Positions 1 through 7,791 of a stretch of 34,491 nucleotides of DNA are shown one piece after another. The stretch covers positions 1 through 34,491 of the forward strand of contig JAJRYT010000044.1 of the NCBI GenBank assembly GCA_024275635.1, read 5' to 3'. Every line of letters starts with the position of its first letter. The first letter of the stretch is position 1. The stretch comes from Chloroflexota bacterium. GTDB lineage: Bacteria > Chloroflexota > Anaerolineae > Promineifilales > Promineifilaceae. Position numbers and translations under genes: made by a program. The notes under the pieces are model-generated. The model was not told the DNA's origin. It did not search any database and was given only the letters and a program-made list of their open reading frames with translations.

Positions 1-1
1 A

Positions 2-997
2 CACATTCGCCATATCATGATTAACACTAACGGCAAACGGCTCGCTTATGATGACGCCTTTGTGGCCGAATTGGCGGAAATACGGCCGGCGATTTACTTC
101 CAATTCGACGGTTTCGAATCCGAAACCTACCGCATCATTCGCGGTGAGGCGGATATTCTGACGGAGAAATTACGCGCCCTGGATCGGCTGGCCGCTGCGG
201 ATATTCCCGTGGTTCTGGTTCCGGCCATCGAGCGCGGGGTTAACGATCATGAAATCGGTGACATTGTGAAGTTTGGACTGGAACATCCGGCAGTGTTTGG
301 CATCAATTTCCAACCCGCCTTTCATGCCGGCCGCCACGGCGACCATGATCCTATGCAGCGGGTGACGAACCCGGATATTTTGCAGGCGATGGAAGAACAA
401 ACCGATGGTTTATTCATGGTATCGGATTTTGTGCCGGTTCCCTGCTGTTTTCCCACTTGTAACTCAGTGACCTACGCGTATGTGGAAGATGACACGGTGC
501 TGCCTCTGCCCCGTATCCTTGAGGTGGATGATTACCTGGATTACATCACCAATGGCGTTTTGCCGCAGATTAATGAAGATGTCCAGGCGGCCATTGAGGG
601 ACTGTGGTCGTCGTCAGCCGTTCCCGGTATGGCTAAGGCCTCCCGCGATTTTGAGCTTTCTTGTGCCGTTTGTGGATTGGACATCAATATGGGGCCGCTG
701 GCAGGGAGTATGTTTATGGTAATGCTGCAGGATTTTATGGACCCCTGGACGTTTAATCAGAAGAACGTGATGAAATGCTGCAAGGAGATTTTGCTGCCGG
801 ATGGGAAACAGATTCCATTTTGCGCCTATAACAGTGTCGGTTACCGGGAACAGGCGCGGGTGCAGTTGGCCGCGCGGCAGCGGGCGCGAGCGCGGGCTGA
901 AGTGCAAGGCGTCCCGTTTGAACCGGAGTCGTTGACGTTCTCGTTTCCGAACGGCCGTCCCAGTTTGAATGGGCGGGGCGTTAATGGCCGGCGATGA
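2..997 (+). CDS. Tes-like radical SAM enzyme, 3' part
   Basis: The reading frame is open to the left window edge, so the ATG at 17 is probably internal and the N-terminal half, including the CxxxCxxC radical SAM motif, lies outside. The visible part resembles the C-terminal half of the MJ0619/tetraether lipid synthase (Tes) family. It has FQFDGFESETY, a GVNDHEIG segment, FGINFQP, a CCFPTCNSVTYAY segment, SCAVCGLD, and KCC...PFCAYNSVGYRE near the end. The repeated Cys clusters fit the additional iron-sulfur sites known in Tes, which joins lipid tails through C-C bonds at the membrane. The C-terminal 45 residues are Arg-rich and low in complexity. The stop overlaps the next gene's possible start as ATGA. 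Family membership is fairly secure; the substrate in this organism is inference. Confidence 0.78.
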   Translation, partial: HIRHIMINTNGKRLAYDDAFVAELAEIRPAIYFQFDGFESETYRIIRGEADILTEKLRALDRLAAADIPVVLVPAIERGVNDHEIGDIVKFGLEHPAVFGINFQPAFHAGRHGDHDPMQRVTNPDILQAMEEQTDGLFMVSDFVPVPCCFPTCNSVTYAYVEDDTVLPLPRILEVDDYLDYITNGVLPQINEDVQAAIEGLWSSSAVPGMAKASRDFELSCAVCGLDINMGPLAGSMFMVMLQDFMDPWTFNQKNVMKCCKEILLPDGKQIPFCAYNSVGYREQARVQLAARQRARARAEVQGVPFEPESLTFSFPNGRPSLNGRGVNGRR

Positions 998-1017
998 TTG
1001 GGCGATTGGGAGATGGG

Positions 1018-1821
1018 ATGAACAAAATGATGCCGCTGCCCGATGACACGATTAAAGCGTGCTGTACGGCCGTTTACCAAAGCGATTGGGCCAAACTCCT
1101 GTTGGGCGACTCCTTCCATCCCGGCGGATTAGCGCTGACGGAACGGTTAGGCAATTTGCTAGACTTAGGGCCAGCCCACCATGTGCTGGATGTCGCCTCC
1201 GGGCCGGGAACCAGCGCTTTGTTCCTGGCCGAACGTTTTGGCTGCCGCGTGACAGGTGTTGATTATGGCGCACAGGCCGTAGCAGAGGCTAATGAGTCTG
1301 CCGCCAACGCGGGATTGACAGAACGGGTACATTTTGAGCAGGGGGACGCTGAGCGTCTCCCATTTGCAGCCGGACTGTTTGACGTGGTGTTGTGTGAATG
1401 TGCGTTGTGTACATTTCCCAGCAAAGAAACGGCCGCTGCCGAATTTGCCCGCGTCCTCAAGCCAGGGGGCCAATTGGGGTTGAGCGACCTCACCCGGTCG
1501 GGGCCATTGTCGCCGGAATTAGATACGTTGTTGGGATGGATCGCCTGCATCGCCGACGCCCGGCATTTGTCCGGGTACACCAAAATTCTATCAGAGGCCG
1601 GCTTCACAATTAGCCTGACCGAAAGCCATCAGCGAGCCTTGAGCGATCTAGTTAAAGAGATACGCGCCAAACTGTTAGGGGCGGAGCTGCTGTTAAAACT
1701 AAAGCAAATCAAACTGCCCGGCGTGGACTTTGCTCAAGCAAAGGGATTGGTTAAGAGTGCGGCAACGGCCGTACAAGCCGGTCAATTAGGGTACGCTATC
1801 ATCATCGCGCAAACTTTGTAG
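1018..1821 (+). CDS. Class I SAM-dependent methyltransferase
   Basis: This is a Methyltransf_11/25-type Rossmann methyltransferase. Motif I is VLDVASGPGTSALFLAERFG, followed by an acidic end of strand 2 (VTGVDYG), EQGDAERLPF (motif II/III region) and VLKPGGQLGLSDL (post-II). The substrate cannot be read from sequence. An ATG at 994 overlaps the previous stop (ATGA) and would add eight residues; the ATG at 1018 was chosen because it follows a GGGAGATGGG stretch and the extension is not methyltransferase-like. Close linkage to the Tes-like gene suggests one transcript and possibly a shared lipid or quinone pathway, which is inference. The stop codon lies inside a palindromic repeat. Confidence 0.82.
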   Translation: MNKMMPLPDDTIKACCTAVYQSDWAKLLLGDSFHPGGLALTERLGNLLDLGPAHHVLDVASGPGTSALFLAERFGCRVTGVDYGAQAVAEANESAANAGLTERVHFEQGDAERLPFAAGLFDVVLCECALCTFPSKETAAAEFARVLKPGGQLGLSDLTRSGPLSPELDTLLGWIACIADARHLSGYTKILSEAGFTISLTESHQRALSDLVKEIRAKLLGAELLLKLKQIKLPGVDFAQAKGLVKSAATAVQAGQLGYAIIIAQTL

Positions 1822-1846
1822 GGCGATTTTGTAAATCGCCCTACAA
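1816..1846. repeat. Palindromic repeat P1, copy 1
   Basis: A 14-bp inverted repeat, TTGTAGGGCGATTT (1816-1829) and AAATCGCCCTACAA (1833-1846), with a 3-nt loop TGT. It overlaps the methyltransferase stop codon. A second copy of the core (GTAGGGCGATTT arms) lies inside a STAND gene at 19222-19248, so this is a dispersed element and not just a local terminator. No T-tract follows. Confidence 0.8.
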
Positions 1847-1847
1847 T

Positions 1848-1875
1848 TTGTTGTTCCCCCATGACGGCTTATAAT
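1848..1875 (+). promoter_or_regulatory. Sigma70-like promoter, likely leaderless mRNA
   Basis: TTGTTG (1848-1853), a 16-nt spacer and a perfect TATAAT (1870-1875). The ATG of the next gene is at 1883, seven bases after the -10 box, and no Shine-Dalgarno sequence fits between them. Transcription would start at or beside the ATG, so the mRNA is probably leaderless. This is a prediction from spacing only. Confidence 0.55.
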
Positions 1876-1882
1876 ACGCATC

Positions 1883-2734
1883 ATGTCACAAGCGGACCCG
1901 TTAGAGGCAGTCATCAGCGCCGTTAAACAGTCACAAAAATACGGCAGCGCCAGCGAGGAAACAATTCGTAAACTGGCTGAATCGGCCCTGCGCCAGCACA
2001 AAAAACCCAAAGCGGCCATAAAATCTGTCCGCAAGCAGCTACACAGCATCATGGCCCCCTATCTGGGCGACCCGGATTATGCAGCGGCGGCGGTGCGGTT
2101 GGATGAAGCGTTTGCCAGCGGGCAGGAAACGGCCGTCAAGTCCGTCTGTCAGGATATTTTGCGCACGCATTTGTCCACCCGCGAGCGCCAGCCGATTGTG
2201 GCAGAATTTTATGAGCGCATTTTCGCCGTCACTGGCCGGCCGCGTTCAATTTTGGACATCGCCTGCGGGCTAAATCCACTGGCCCTTCCCTGGATGGGAT
2301 TAAACGGAATACGGAATACCGAATACAGAATACAGAATACGGAATACGTTCGCTACGTGGCTTATGATATTCATGAGACCCGGATTGATTTTTTGAATCA
2401 TTATTTCCGCCTGGAAGGACTGCCGCCGCTGGCGAAATTACAGGATGTGGCCTTGCAACTACCGCAGGAAACGGCCGATCTGGCCTTGTTTCTGAAAGAG
2501 ATGCCCCGCTTTGAGCGTAATTACCATGGGCGGGGACGGCCGTTACTAGAAGCGCTCCAGGTTCATTGGCTCGTCCTCTCCTTCCCCACCATCAGCGCCC
2601 ACGGCGGGCGCAATCTCACCAACCGCTACCGCGAATTCATGGCCCAGCTTATCGCCGACCACGATTGGCCGGTGACGGAGTTATTGTTTGCAGGGGAACT
2701 GGTTTTTTGTGTGGAGAAAGGAGCGAAAGGCTAG
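1883..2734 (+). CDS. 16S rRNA (guanine1405-N7)-methyltransferase family (Rmt/Arm/FmrO-like)
   Basis: The protein follows the FmrO/Rmt/Arm family from end to end. It has a helical N-terminal domain with SQKYGSASEETIRKLAE and KAAIKSVRKQLH, then STRERQPIVAEFYERIF, the SAM motif LDIACGLNPLALPWM (about residues 123-137), YVAYDIHETRI, DLALFLKEMPRFE, WLVLSFPTIS and a C-terminal FAGELVFCVEK. Known members methylate N7 of 16S G1405 in the 30S A site and give high-level resistance to 4,6-disubstituted 2-deoxystreptamine aminoglycosides. Residues about 141-155 are encoded by six CGGAATA-like heptamers (42 nt) that replace a loop after the SAM motif; without them the length is about 269, normal for the family. 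Activity with this insertion is untested. Expression appears leaderless. Confidence 0.85.
   Translation: MSQADPLEAVISAVKQSQKYGSASEETIRKLAESALRQHKKPKAAIKSVRKQLHSIMAPYLGDPDYAAAAVRLDEAFASGQETAVKSVCQDILRTHLSTRERQPIVAEFYERIFAVTGRPRSILDIACGLNPLALPWMGLNGIRNTEYRIQNTEYVRYVAYDIHETRIDFLNHYFRLEGLPPLAKLQDVALQLPQETADLALFLKEMPRFERNYHGRGRPLLEALQVHWLVLSFPTISAHGGRNLTNRYREFMAQLIADHDWPVTELLFAGELVFCVEKGAKG
2305..2348. repeat. Intragenic heptamer array (CGGAATA type), 6 copies
   Basis: Six tandem 7-bp units related to CGGAATA (variants CCGAATA and CAGAATA), 42 nt in all, inside the Rmt-family gene. Because 6 x 7 is divisible by 3 the frame is kept. The array encodes an NTEY/RIQ-rich loop. The same heptamer dominates the arrays at 5006-5148 and 31583-31678. 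Confidence 0.92.
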
Positions 2735-2763
2735 AGCGTCCTTCCTCTAGCTCTATACTAAAC

Positions 2764-3477
2764 ATGCAGCGATTTTTTGTAACCAACGTAGTTGATAATT
2801 GGGTCGTTTTTACGCCTGAACAGGCGCACCAGATTAGCGCGGTGCTGCGGATGATGCCAGGCCAGCATGTGCTGGCCCTGGATAATACCGGTTGGGAATA
2901 TGAGGTTGAACTGGCCGCCGTGGAGAAGAAGCGGGTAACGGCCGTCATCCTGTCCAAACACCTCGCTGCAAACGAACCAACCAGCCAGCTTACCCTGTAC
3001 CTGAGCCTGCTCAAACGGGATAATTTTGAATGGGCGCTGCAAAAGGGGACCGAAATCGGTGTAACCCATTTTGTGCCCCTCATCACCGAACGCACCGTCG
3101 CCCGCCCCCCTAAGAAGTTTGACCGCTGGCAGCGTATTCTGACCGAAGCTGCCGAGCAGTCGGAACGGGGGCGCATCCCGGCATTGGCCGCGCCGGTGAA
3201 ACTGGCGCCGGCATTGGCCGCGCTGCCACCCCAGCGCCCGGCGCTTATTCCCTGGGAAAAGGCTGTCCGGAACGGTCTGCGGGATGTGTTGGGGGATGGA
3301 GAAACGGCCGTATCCCTTTTCATCGGCCCTGAAGGCGGATTTACCAAAACCGAAATCGAACAGGCCCAACAGTGCGGCGTCCAGCCAATCACCCTGGGTA
3401 AACGGGTTCTGCGCGCCGAAACGGCGGCCATCGTGGCCGCGGCGCTCGTTTTACACGAACTCAGAGATTTGGAATAA
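2764..3477 (+). CDS. rsmE: 16S rRNA (uracil1498-N3)-methyltransferase
   Basis: RsmE is a SPOUT-class enzyme that makes m3U1498 in 16S rRNA of the 30S subunit. The sequence has the N-terminal PUA-like domain (RFFV, then [13 protein letters not shown]), the [19 protein letters not shown] segment, a [14 protein letters not shown] motif, and the knot signature [14 protein letters not shown] followed by [14 protein letters not shown]. At 237 residues it has the normal length. The frame is open further upstream, but the ATG at 2764 begins exactly at the conserved MQRFFV, so the upstream part is not coding. It sits 29 bases after the Rmt-like gene and two bases before rsmI. Confidence 0.95.
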   Translation: MQRFFVTNVVDNWVVFTPEQAHQISAVLRMMPGQHVLALDNTGWEYEVELAAVEKKRVTAVILSKHLAANEPTSQLTLYLSLLKRDNFEWALQKGTEIGVTHFVPLITERTVARPPKKFDRWQRILTEAAEQSERGRIPALAAPVKLAPALAALPPQRPALIPWEKAVRNGLRDVLGDGETAVSLFIGPEGGFTKTEIEQAQQCGVQPITLGKRVLRAETAAIVAAALVLHELRDLE

Positions 3478-3479
3478 CC

Positions 3480-4142
3480 ATGCTTTATCTCGTCGCCACT
3501 CCCATCGGTAATTTAGGAGACATCACCCTGCGCGCGCTGGAGACGCTGCGCCAGGTGGATGTGATTGCCAGCGAAGATACGCGCAAGACGGGCCGTTTAT
3601 TGCAGCATTTTGCAATCAAGAAGAAACAGATCGCCTTCCATGAGCACAACGAAGACAAAGCCGGGCCAAAAATCATGGCGCTGCTGGCCGCGGGCAAATC
3701 GGTGGCGGTGGTGACGGATGCGGGAACGCCGGGCATCGCCGATCCTGGGTTCACCTTAGTCCGCCGGGCGATTGAGGAAAAAATGCCGGTAACGATGATT
3801 CCCGGGGCGGCGGCGCTAGTGATGGCGCTGGTGATGTCCGGTTTACCGTCGCACAGCTTTACTTTGCGCGGCTTTCCCCCGCGCAAGGGAGGCAAACGGC
3901 GCCGTTTCTTGGAAATTGACGCCGAATCGCCGCACACGCTTATCTTTTATGAAAGTCCGTACCGGCTGAAGGCGTTTTTGATGGACGCATTGGCCGTTTA
4001 CGGAGATCGGAAGGCGACTTTGGCTAATGAACTGACGAAATTATATGAATCGGTTAAACACGGCCGTTTATCGGAACTGCTGGCCTTGTTCGATGAGGAA
4101 GAACCACGTGGCGAGTATGTGGTGGTCATCAGTGGGAAGTGA
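3480..4142 (+). CDS. rsmI: 16S rRNA (cytidine1402-2'-O)-methyltransferase, short form
   Basis: RsmI is a tetrapyrrole-methylase-fold enzyme that 2'-O-methylates C1402 at the ribosomal P site. Diagnostic segments are [18 protein letters not shown] at the N-terminus, [30 protein letters not shown], the [10 protein letters not shown] loop, [19 protein letters not shown], and [11 protein letters not shown] near the end. At 220 residues it stops where the catalytic domain ends (EYVVVISGK), so the C-terminal helical extension of the roughly 280-residue enterobacterial form is missing. It starts two bases after rsmE, so the two genes are co-transcribed and probably translationally coupled. A terminator follows at 4276. 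Confidence 0.95.
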   Translation: MLYLVATPIGNLGDITLRALETLRQVDVIASEDTRKTGRLLQHFAIKKKQIAFHEHNEDKAGPKIMALLAAGKSVAVVTDAGTPGIADPGFTLVRRAIEEKMPVTMIPGAAALVMALVMSGLPSHSFTLRGFPPRKGGKRRRFLEIDAESPHTLIFYESPYRLKAFLMDALAVYGDRKATLANELTKLYESVKHGRLSELLALFDEEEPRGEYVVVISGK

Positions 4143-4420
4143 AAGGGGGGAAAATTTAAAAACGCGGCGTGGTTCATTTTTGACACAATCATCTTTACAA
4201 TTAGTGGATTGGAAATCCACATCTAATACAAAAAGTGCGTTGAAACGCGCTAAAGACCCGGTTTGAGCGCATTTCAACCCGTTTTCAACGGGTTTTTTAT
4301 CTCTGCCGTGCATTCGCAATGCACAGCGATGGCCGAACGCAAAGCCGATTTGTAAAGATGCAAAACCGAGTTTTGAACCATGCCAAAAACGCCAATGTCC
4401 AGTAACTTAATAACGGATAA
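4143..4420. other. Intergenic region between convergent rsmI and rlmH
   Basis: This gene-free 278 bases holds a hairpin at 4200-4227 (outer arms ATTAG/CTAAT, inner arms TGGATT/AATCCA) and a GCGTT/AACGC hairpin near 4238. A rho-independent terminator lies at 4276-4298. No reading frame here looks coding. Confidence 0.7.
4276..4298 (+). terminator. Rho-independent terminator after rsmI
   Basis: AACCCGTT (4276-4283), loop TTC, AACGGGTT (4287-4294), continuing into a T-run to 4298. It lies between convergent rsmI and rlmH and would end the Rmt-like/rsmE/rsmI transcript. Confidence 0.85.
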
Positions 4421-4900
4421 TCACTTATGATACTTTTCACCATTCAAAATGGTACAGGCCCGGTATAATTGTTCTAACAGGATAACACGCGCCATTTCAT
4501 GGGGAAAGGTCAGCGGGGAGAGGGAAAACTGTTCATCGCATTCAGCCAGCACATCCTCGGAGAGACCCAATGGCCCACCGATAAGAAAGGCGATACGGCC
4601 GTAAAGCTGTACCTGTCGTTGTAAATATTCGGCCAGCCGGGGGCTGCTCATTTGCCGCCCGGAGGCCGTCAAAGCGATTTTACGGCTGGCAGACTTAGCC
4701 GCTTTGAGCAAAGCTTCCCCTTCCTTTTGTTTAGCGGCCCTATCCGGGGTTCCGCGCCCGACAACATCTTTGACTTCATGTAATGCAAACGTGGTATACC
4801 GCCGTAACCGTTTGCAGTAATCTTCCTGGGCCAATTTCCAGTGCGACTCCCGCAGTTTGCCAACAGCGACAACGGTAATGTAACCAGATAATCGAGGCAT
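4421..4900 (-). CDS. rlmH: 23S rRNA (pseudouridine1915-N3)-methyltransferase
   Basis: RlmH is a small dimeric SPOUT enzyme that methylates pseudouridine 1915 in helix 69 of 23S rRNA, on the assembled 70S ribosome. The protein has the typical TVVAVGKLRESHW start, FLIGGPLGLSEDVLA (knot) and the C-terminal SLSPLTFPHEMARV...LNGEKYHK; YHK is the usual terminus. The ATG at 4900 follows GGAGG (4906-4910) by five bases and was preferred over an in-frame GTG at 4906. The gene is convergent with the 16S methyltransferase genes, whose targets face helix 69 across the subunit interface. Confidence 0.95.
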   Translation of the reverse strand: MPRLSGYITVVAVGKLRESHWKLAQEDYCKRLRRYTTFALHEVKDVVGRGTPDRAAKQKEGEALLKAAKSASRKIALTASGRQMSSPRLAEYLQRQVQLYGRIAFLIGGPLGLSEDVLAECDEQFSLSPLTFPHEMARVILLEQLYRACTILNGEKYHK

Positions 4901-5005
4901 ACGCACCTCCGTAAGTAAACAGGACAGGTTTCTTTATTATGGTAGAACGGAAATTGAAAACCGTAAAGGGGAAACAAACCGTTCGTTATTAACGTGACGA
5001 TTTGT

Positions 5006-5148
5006 ACCCGTAATCCGTTATCCGTTATCCGTTATCCGTTATCCGTTATCCGTTATCCGTGACCCGTTATCCGTGGCGGAATACGGAATACGGAACACGG
5101 TTTACGGAACACGGAATGCGGAACACGGTTTACGGAATACGGAATACG
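5006..5148. repeat. Intergenic heptamer array
   Basis: Repeated GTTATCC heptamers (from 5010), followed by CGGAATA, CGGAACA and CGGTTTA variants to 5148. The array lies between rlmH and the epimerase gene and fills about half of the 297 bases (4901-5197) that hold no gene. The remainder has no recognised signal except the epimerase ribosome binding site. Confidence 0.93.
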
Positions 5149-5179
5149 AAAACCGCGAAGTTATTTCTAAACACCAGCC

Positions 5180-5186
5180 AAGGAGG
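5180..5186 (+). promoter_or_regulatory. Ribosome binding site of the epimerase
   Basis: AAGGAGG at 5180-5186, eleven bases before the ATG at 5198. This supports that start over upstream possibilities that run through the heptamer array. Confidence 0.7.
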
Positions 5187-5197
5187 GATTTTATTCG

Positions 5198-6145
5198 ATG
5201 CAAGTCTTAGTAACGGGTGGCGCAGGGTTTATTGGGTCTCATCTGGCGGCCGCTTTGGCGGCGAATGGCGCCCAGGTGCGGGCGCTGGATGATTTGAGCA
5301 GCGGCAAGCGCGAGAATCTAGCCGGGCTGCCGGTGGAATTGATTGTGGGGGATGTGGCGGAGATGGATGTAGTGAAAACGGCCGTTTCCGGCTGTGATCT
5401 TATTTTTCACCAGGCGGCCTTCGTCAGTACTCCCCGCTCTATTACCGAACCAGGGTTAAACCAACGCAGCAACGTAACCGGCACATTCAATGTCTTCGAG
5501 GCAGCGCGGCAGGCGGGCGTGCGCCGTGTGGTTTACGCTTCGTCGGCGGCTGTTTACGGCAATCTACCCGATCTACCTAAACGAGAGAATGATCCCCTCC
5601 AATTATTGACTCCCTACGCCGCCGCCAAGCGCACGGCCGAAATCATGGCCGAAAGTTACCATGCCGCTTATGGTCTGGAACTGGTTGGCCTGCGTTACAT
5701 GAATGTTTTCGGGCCGCGCCAGGACCCAGCGTCGCCCTACTCCGGCGTGTTGTCCATTTTCTGCCGGGCGGCCATCGCCGGGCGCGGGGTGACGATTTAC
5801 GGCGACGGGGAACAAACGCGGGATTTTGTCTACGTGGCCGATGTGGTGCGGGCTAATCTGCTGGCGGCGCAAGCTTCGGCGTCCCGGCTGTCCAACTGCC
5901 CGGTTTTTAATGTGGGGCGCGGGGAGCAAACCAGTCTCAATCAAATTGTGGCAATGCTGGCGGAGATGACGGGACGGCCGTTACCAGCCACGTATCAGCC
6001 TGAACGAGCCGGGGATATTAAACATTCAGCGGCCGACATCAGCCGGGCGCGGGAAAGATTGGGGTTTGTGCCGGAAACGGCCGTGGCCGATGGGCTAGAT
6101 ACAACATTAGCTTGGTTCCAGAACCAAACTGCCTCTGATTATTAA
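5198..6145 (+). CDS. NAD-dependent sugar-nucleotide epimerase/dehydratase (extended SDR)
   Basis: This is an extended short-chain dehydrogenase. The N-terminal TGGAGFIGSHL binds NAD(P); GDV and HQAA follow; the catalytic region has ASSAAVYG and the YxxxK motif as PYAAAKRTAE; LRYMNVFGPRQDP and a YGDGEQTRDFVYVADV segment are also present. The PRQDPASPYSGV stretch is typical of UDP-N-acetylglucosamine/UDP-glucose 4-epimerases, so a 4-epimerase for nucleotide sugars is the best guess; a dehydratase is less likely. It probably feeds the glycan genes that follow on the opposite strand. Its TAA overlaps the TAA of the convergent GT39-like gene within the four bases TTAA (6142-6145). Confidence 0.87.
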   Translation: MQVLVTGGAGFIGSHLAAALAANGAQVRALDDLSSGKRENLAGLPVELIVGDVAEMDVVKTAVSGCDLIFHQAAFVSTPRSITEPGLNQRSNVTGTFNVFEAARQAGVRRVVYASSAAVYGNLPDLPKRENDPLQLLTPYAAAKRTAEIMAESYHAAYGLELVGLRYMNVFGPRQDPASPYSGVLSIFCRAAIAGRGVTIYGDGEQTRDFVYVADVVRANLLAAQASASRLSNCPVFNVGRGEQTSLNQIVAMLAEMTGRPLPATYQPERAGDIKHSAADISRARERLGFVPETAVADGLDTTLAWFQNQTASDY

Positions 6146-7767
6146 AAATGACACGTCGGCAGCAATGGTTGGCCGGGAACATCGCTAGAAAACGAAACTG
6201 CCCAAATCTTATTATTCAAGTCAGGCAGCGCCTCCGCCAACGAAAAATGCTTCTGCATCAACTCCGACACATTCCAACTTTGCTCTTCAATAAAATAGAC
6301 CGGCACATTTTGTTCCAAAAGATGATCAACAGTCTGAACCAGGCAAGCCTCATACATAACCATATCAAATTGTCCAATTGCCGGATCGGCCCTCAAAATA
6401 CGCCGGTAATTAAAAACCGAACGCCCCCCATAGTAAGCAATAACGTCATTAAACCGCATGGAAATATAAACCGAATCGGGGGGCAGCCGGGAAGTGATTT
6501 CAGTCACGCGGTCGATCAAGCTATCACTGGCCTCATTTCGCTTCTGCAGTTCGCCGGCTTTGGCCGGAATAGGGGCCAAAATCAACAGCAGGATCAGCCC
6601 GGCCAGCAGCCAGCGTAACCGGTTATGAGCCAACGCCGACAACAATCCGGTTATCCCCAATCCAATGGCAAGGCTGATGAAGGGAAAAATGGGCAGTAGA
6701 AACTGGGCATTTCCGCCTCTGGCAGCAAAAGCATAACTTCCGTATAACGTTACAGTCGTTAGCACAATCCCCACATTCAACGCCCGATAAGGCCGCTGCA
6801 TGCTCATCCAACCAACAGGCGCCAAAAATAACAAAATGTAAAAGTTCTGCCATAACGTTTGCGCAATCGCCTGGGCGCTATACCCATTTGCCGGCGACGG
6901 GCCAAATGCGTATTTCCATGAAAACATGGGCCAGGGATAAGCCCCCAATTCAGGCGTGCTGTAAACGGTGTTAAAGGGGCCGCCCAGGTAAATCCAATTG
7001 TACAGCAGGACACTGCCGGAAAATAAAGCGACGATCCCCCAAAAAGCCCACTGTCGTTTATCCCCAAACAAGCGTGTTTTTCGCAGAAATAACGCATACA
7101 AAACGAGGCTGGGGCCAATTAAGATGGCATTGGTGTAACGAATCAAAAAGCTAAAGCCGATAAAAAGTCCGGCCGCCAGCGAGATGAATACTGTCCGTTT
7201 GGTATTTTCTCGTTGGGCTAACACGAAGAGGCTAACGCCTATCATTATAAAAGCTAAACTAGGCAAGTTTGTCAAAGCAAGTGTGCTAAATTCCCAGAAC
7301 AGCGCGGTGCCCGACAATATCGTCGCCGCCCATAGGCCAACCCATTTGTTTTGTGCCACCAGCCAGCCGAACCAAAAGGTAGCCAGAATGCCCAGAAGGG
7401 CCATAGCCGGGGCCACATAGGGTATGGCCCCGGCTGAACCGGTGAGTATCATGCCCAACGCAAACAAAATAGGGCCGCCTGGCGGGCAGCAAAACGTGGC
7501 CTCGGTTGAACCGGTTTTAACCATCCGAAACATGTGTAGGAAGAAGTAAGGCCCACTGTCTACATTGTGGCTGTCACTAAATACCAGGTTGTTCCCGTTG
7601 GCTAATTGCTGTGCTGAATAGACGTAACCAAGCGCATCGGCCCCAACTGGGTGTGTCCGGGTTAATTTTCCCAATGAAACGCCCATGAAAAGTATCAGTA
7701 TGCCCAGTAAGAGGAAGGGCAGATACGGCCGTCCAGCCGGGCGCGGTTTTTGAATATCATGCAGCAT
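6142..7767 (-). CDS. GT39/ArnT-like polytopic glycosyltransferase
   Basis: A 541-residue polytopic membrane protein with about a dozen hydrophobic segments. The first external loop carries VGADALGYVYSAQQLANG, the position where GT-C enzymes (ArnT, PMT and RgtABCD-like) have their acidic catalytic residues. The C-terminal 120 residues form a soluble domain (ITSRLPPDSVYISMR through VYFIEEQSW). GT-C enzymes use polyprenyl-phosphate sugars outside the cytoplasmic membrane. It is the last gene of the minus-strand glycan run, 24 bases after the secreted glycosidase-like gene. Acceptor and donor are unknown. Confidence 0.75.
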   Translation of the reverse strand: MLHDIQKPRPAGRPYLPFLLLGILILFMGVSLGKLTRTHPVGADALGYVYSAQQLANGNNLVFSDSHNVDSGPYFFLHMFRMVKTGSTEATFCCPPGGPILFALGMILTGSAGAIPYVAPAMALLGILATFWFGWLVAQNKWVGLWAATILSGTALFWEFSTLALTNLPSLAFIMIGVSLFVLAQRENTKRTVFISLAAGLFIGFSFLIRYTNAILIGPSLVLYALFLRKTRLFGDKRQWAFWGIVALFSGSVLLYNWIYLGGPFNTVYSTPELGAYPWPMFSWKYAFGPSPANGYSAQAIAQTLWQNFYILLFLAPVGWMSMQRPYRALNVGIVLTTVTLYGSYAFAARGGNAQFLLPIFPFISLAIGLGITGLLSALAHNRLRWLLAGLILLLILAPIPAKAGELQKRNEASDSLIDRVTEITSRLPPDSVYISMRFNDVIAYYGGRSVFNYRRILRADPAIGQFDMVMYEACLVQTVDHLLEQNVPVYFIEEQSWNVSELMQKHFSLAEALPDLNNKIWAVSFSSDVPGQPLLPTCHF

Positions 7768-7791
7768 GGTGAAAAGATCAGTTACCGGTTC

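Noticed and set aside
2754..2759. TATACT as -10 box of an rsmE promoter
   Set aside because: It is only four bases before the ATG and no -35 box stands at a proper distance.
2566..2763. In-frame upstream extension of the rsmE reading frame
   Set aside because: It overlaps the Rmt-like gene in another frame, has no similarity to RsmE, and the family-typical start MQRFFV coincides with the ATG at 2764.
2649..3431. Minus-strand open frame of 260 codons across rsmE
   Set aside because: It is antisense to rsmE, with Ser/Arg-rich shadow composition; rsmE has full family similarity.
5006..5148. CRISPR array
   Set aside because: The units are 7 bp with no spacers, so it is a simple tandem array; no cas genes are present.
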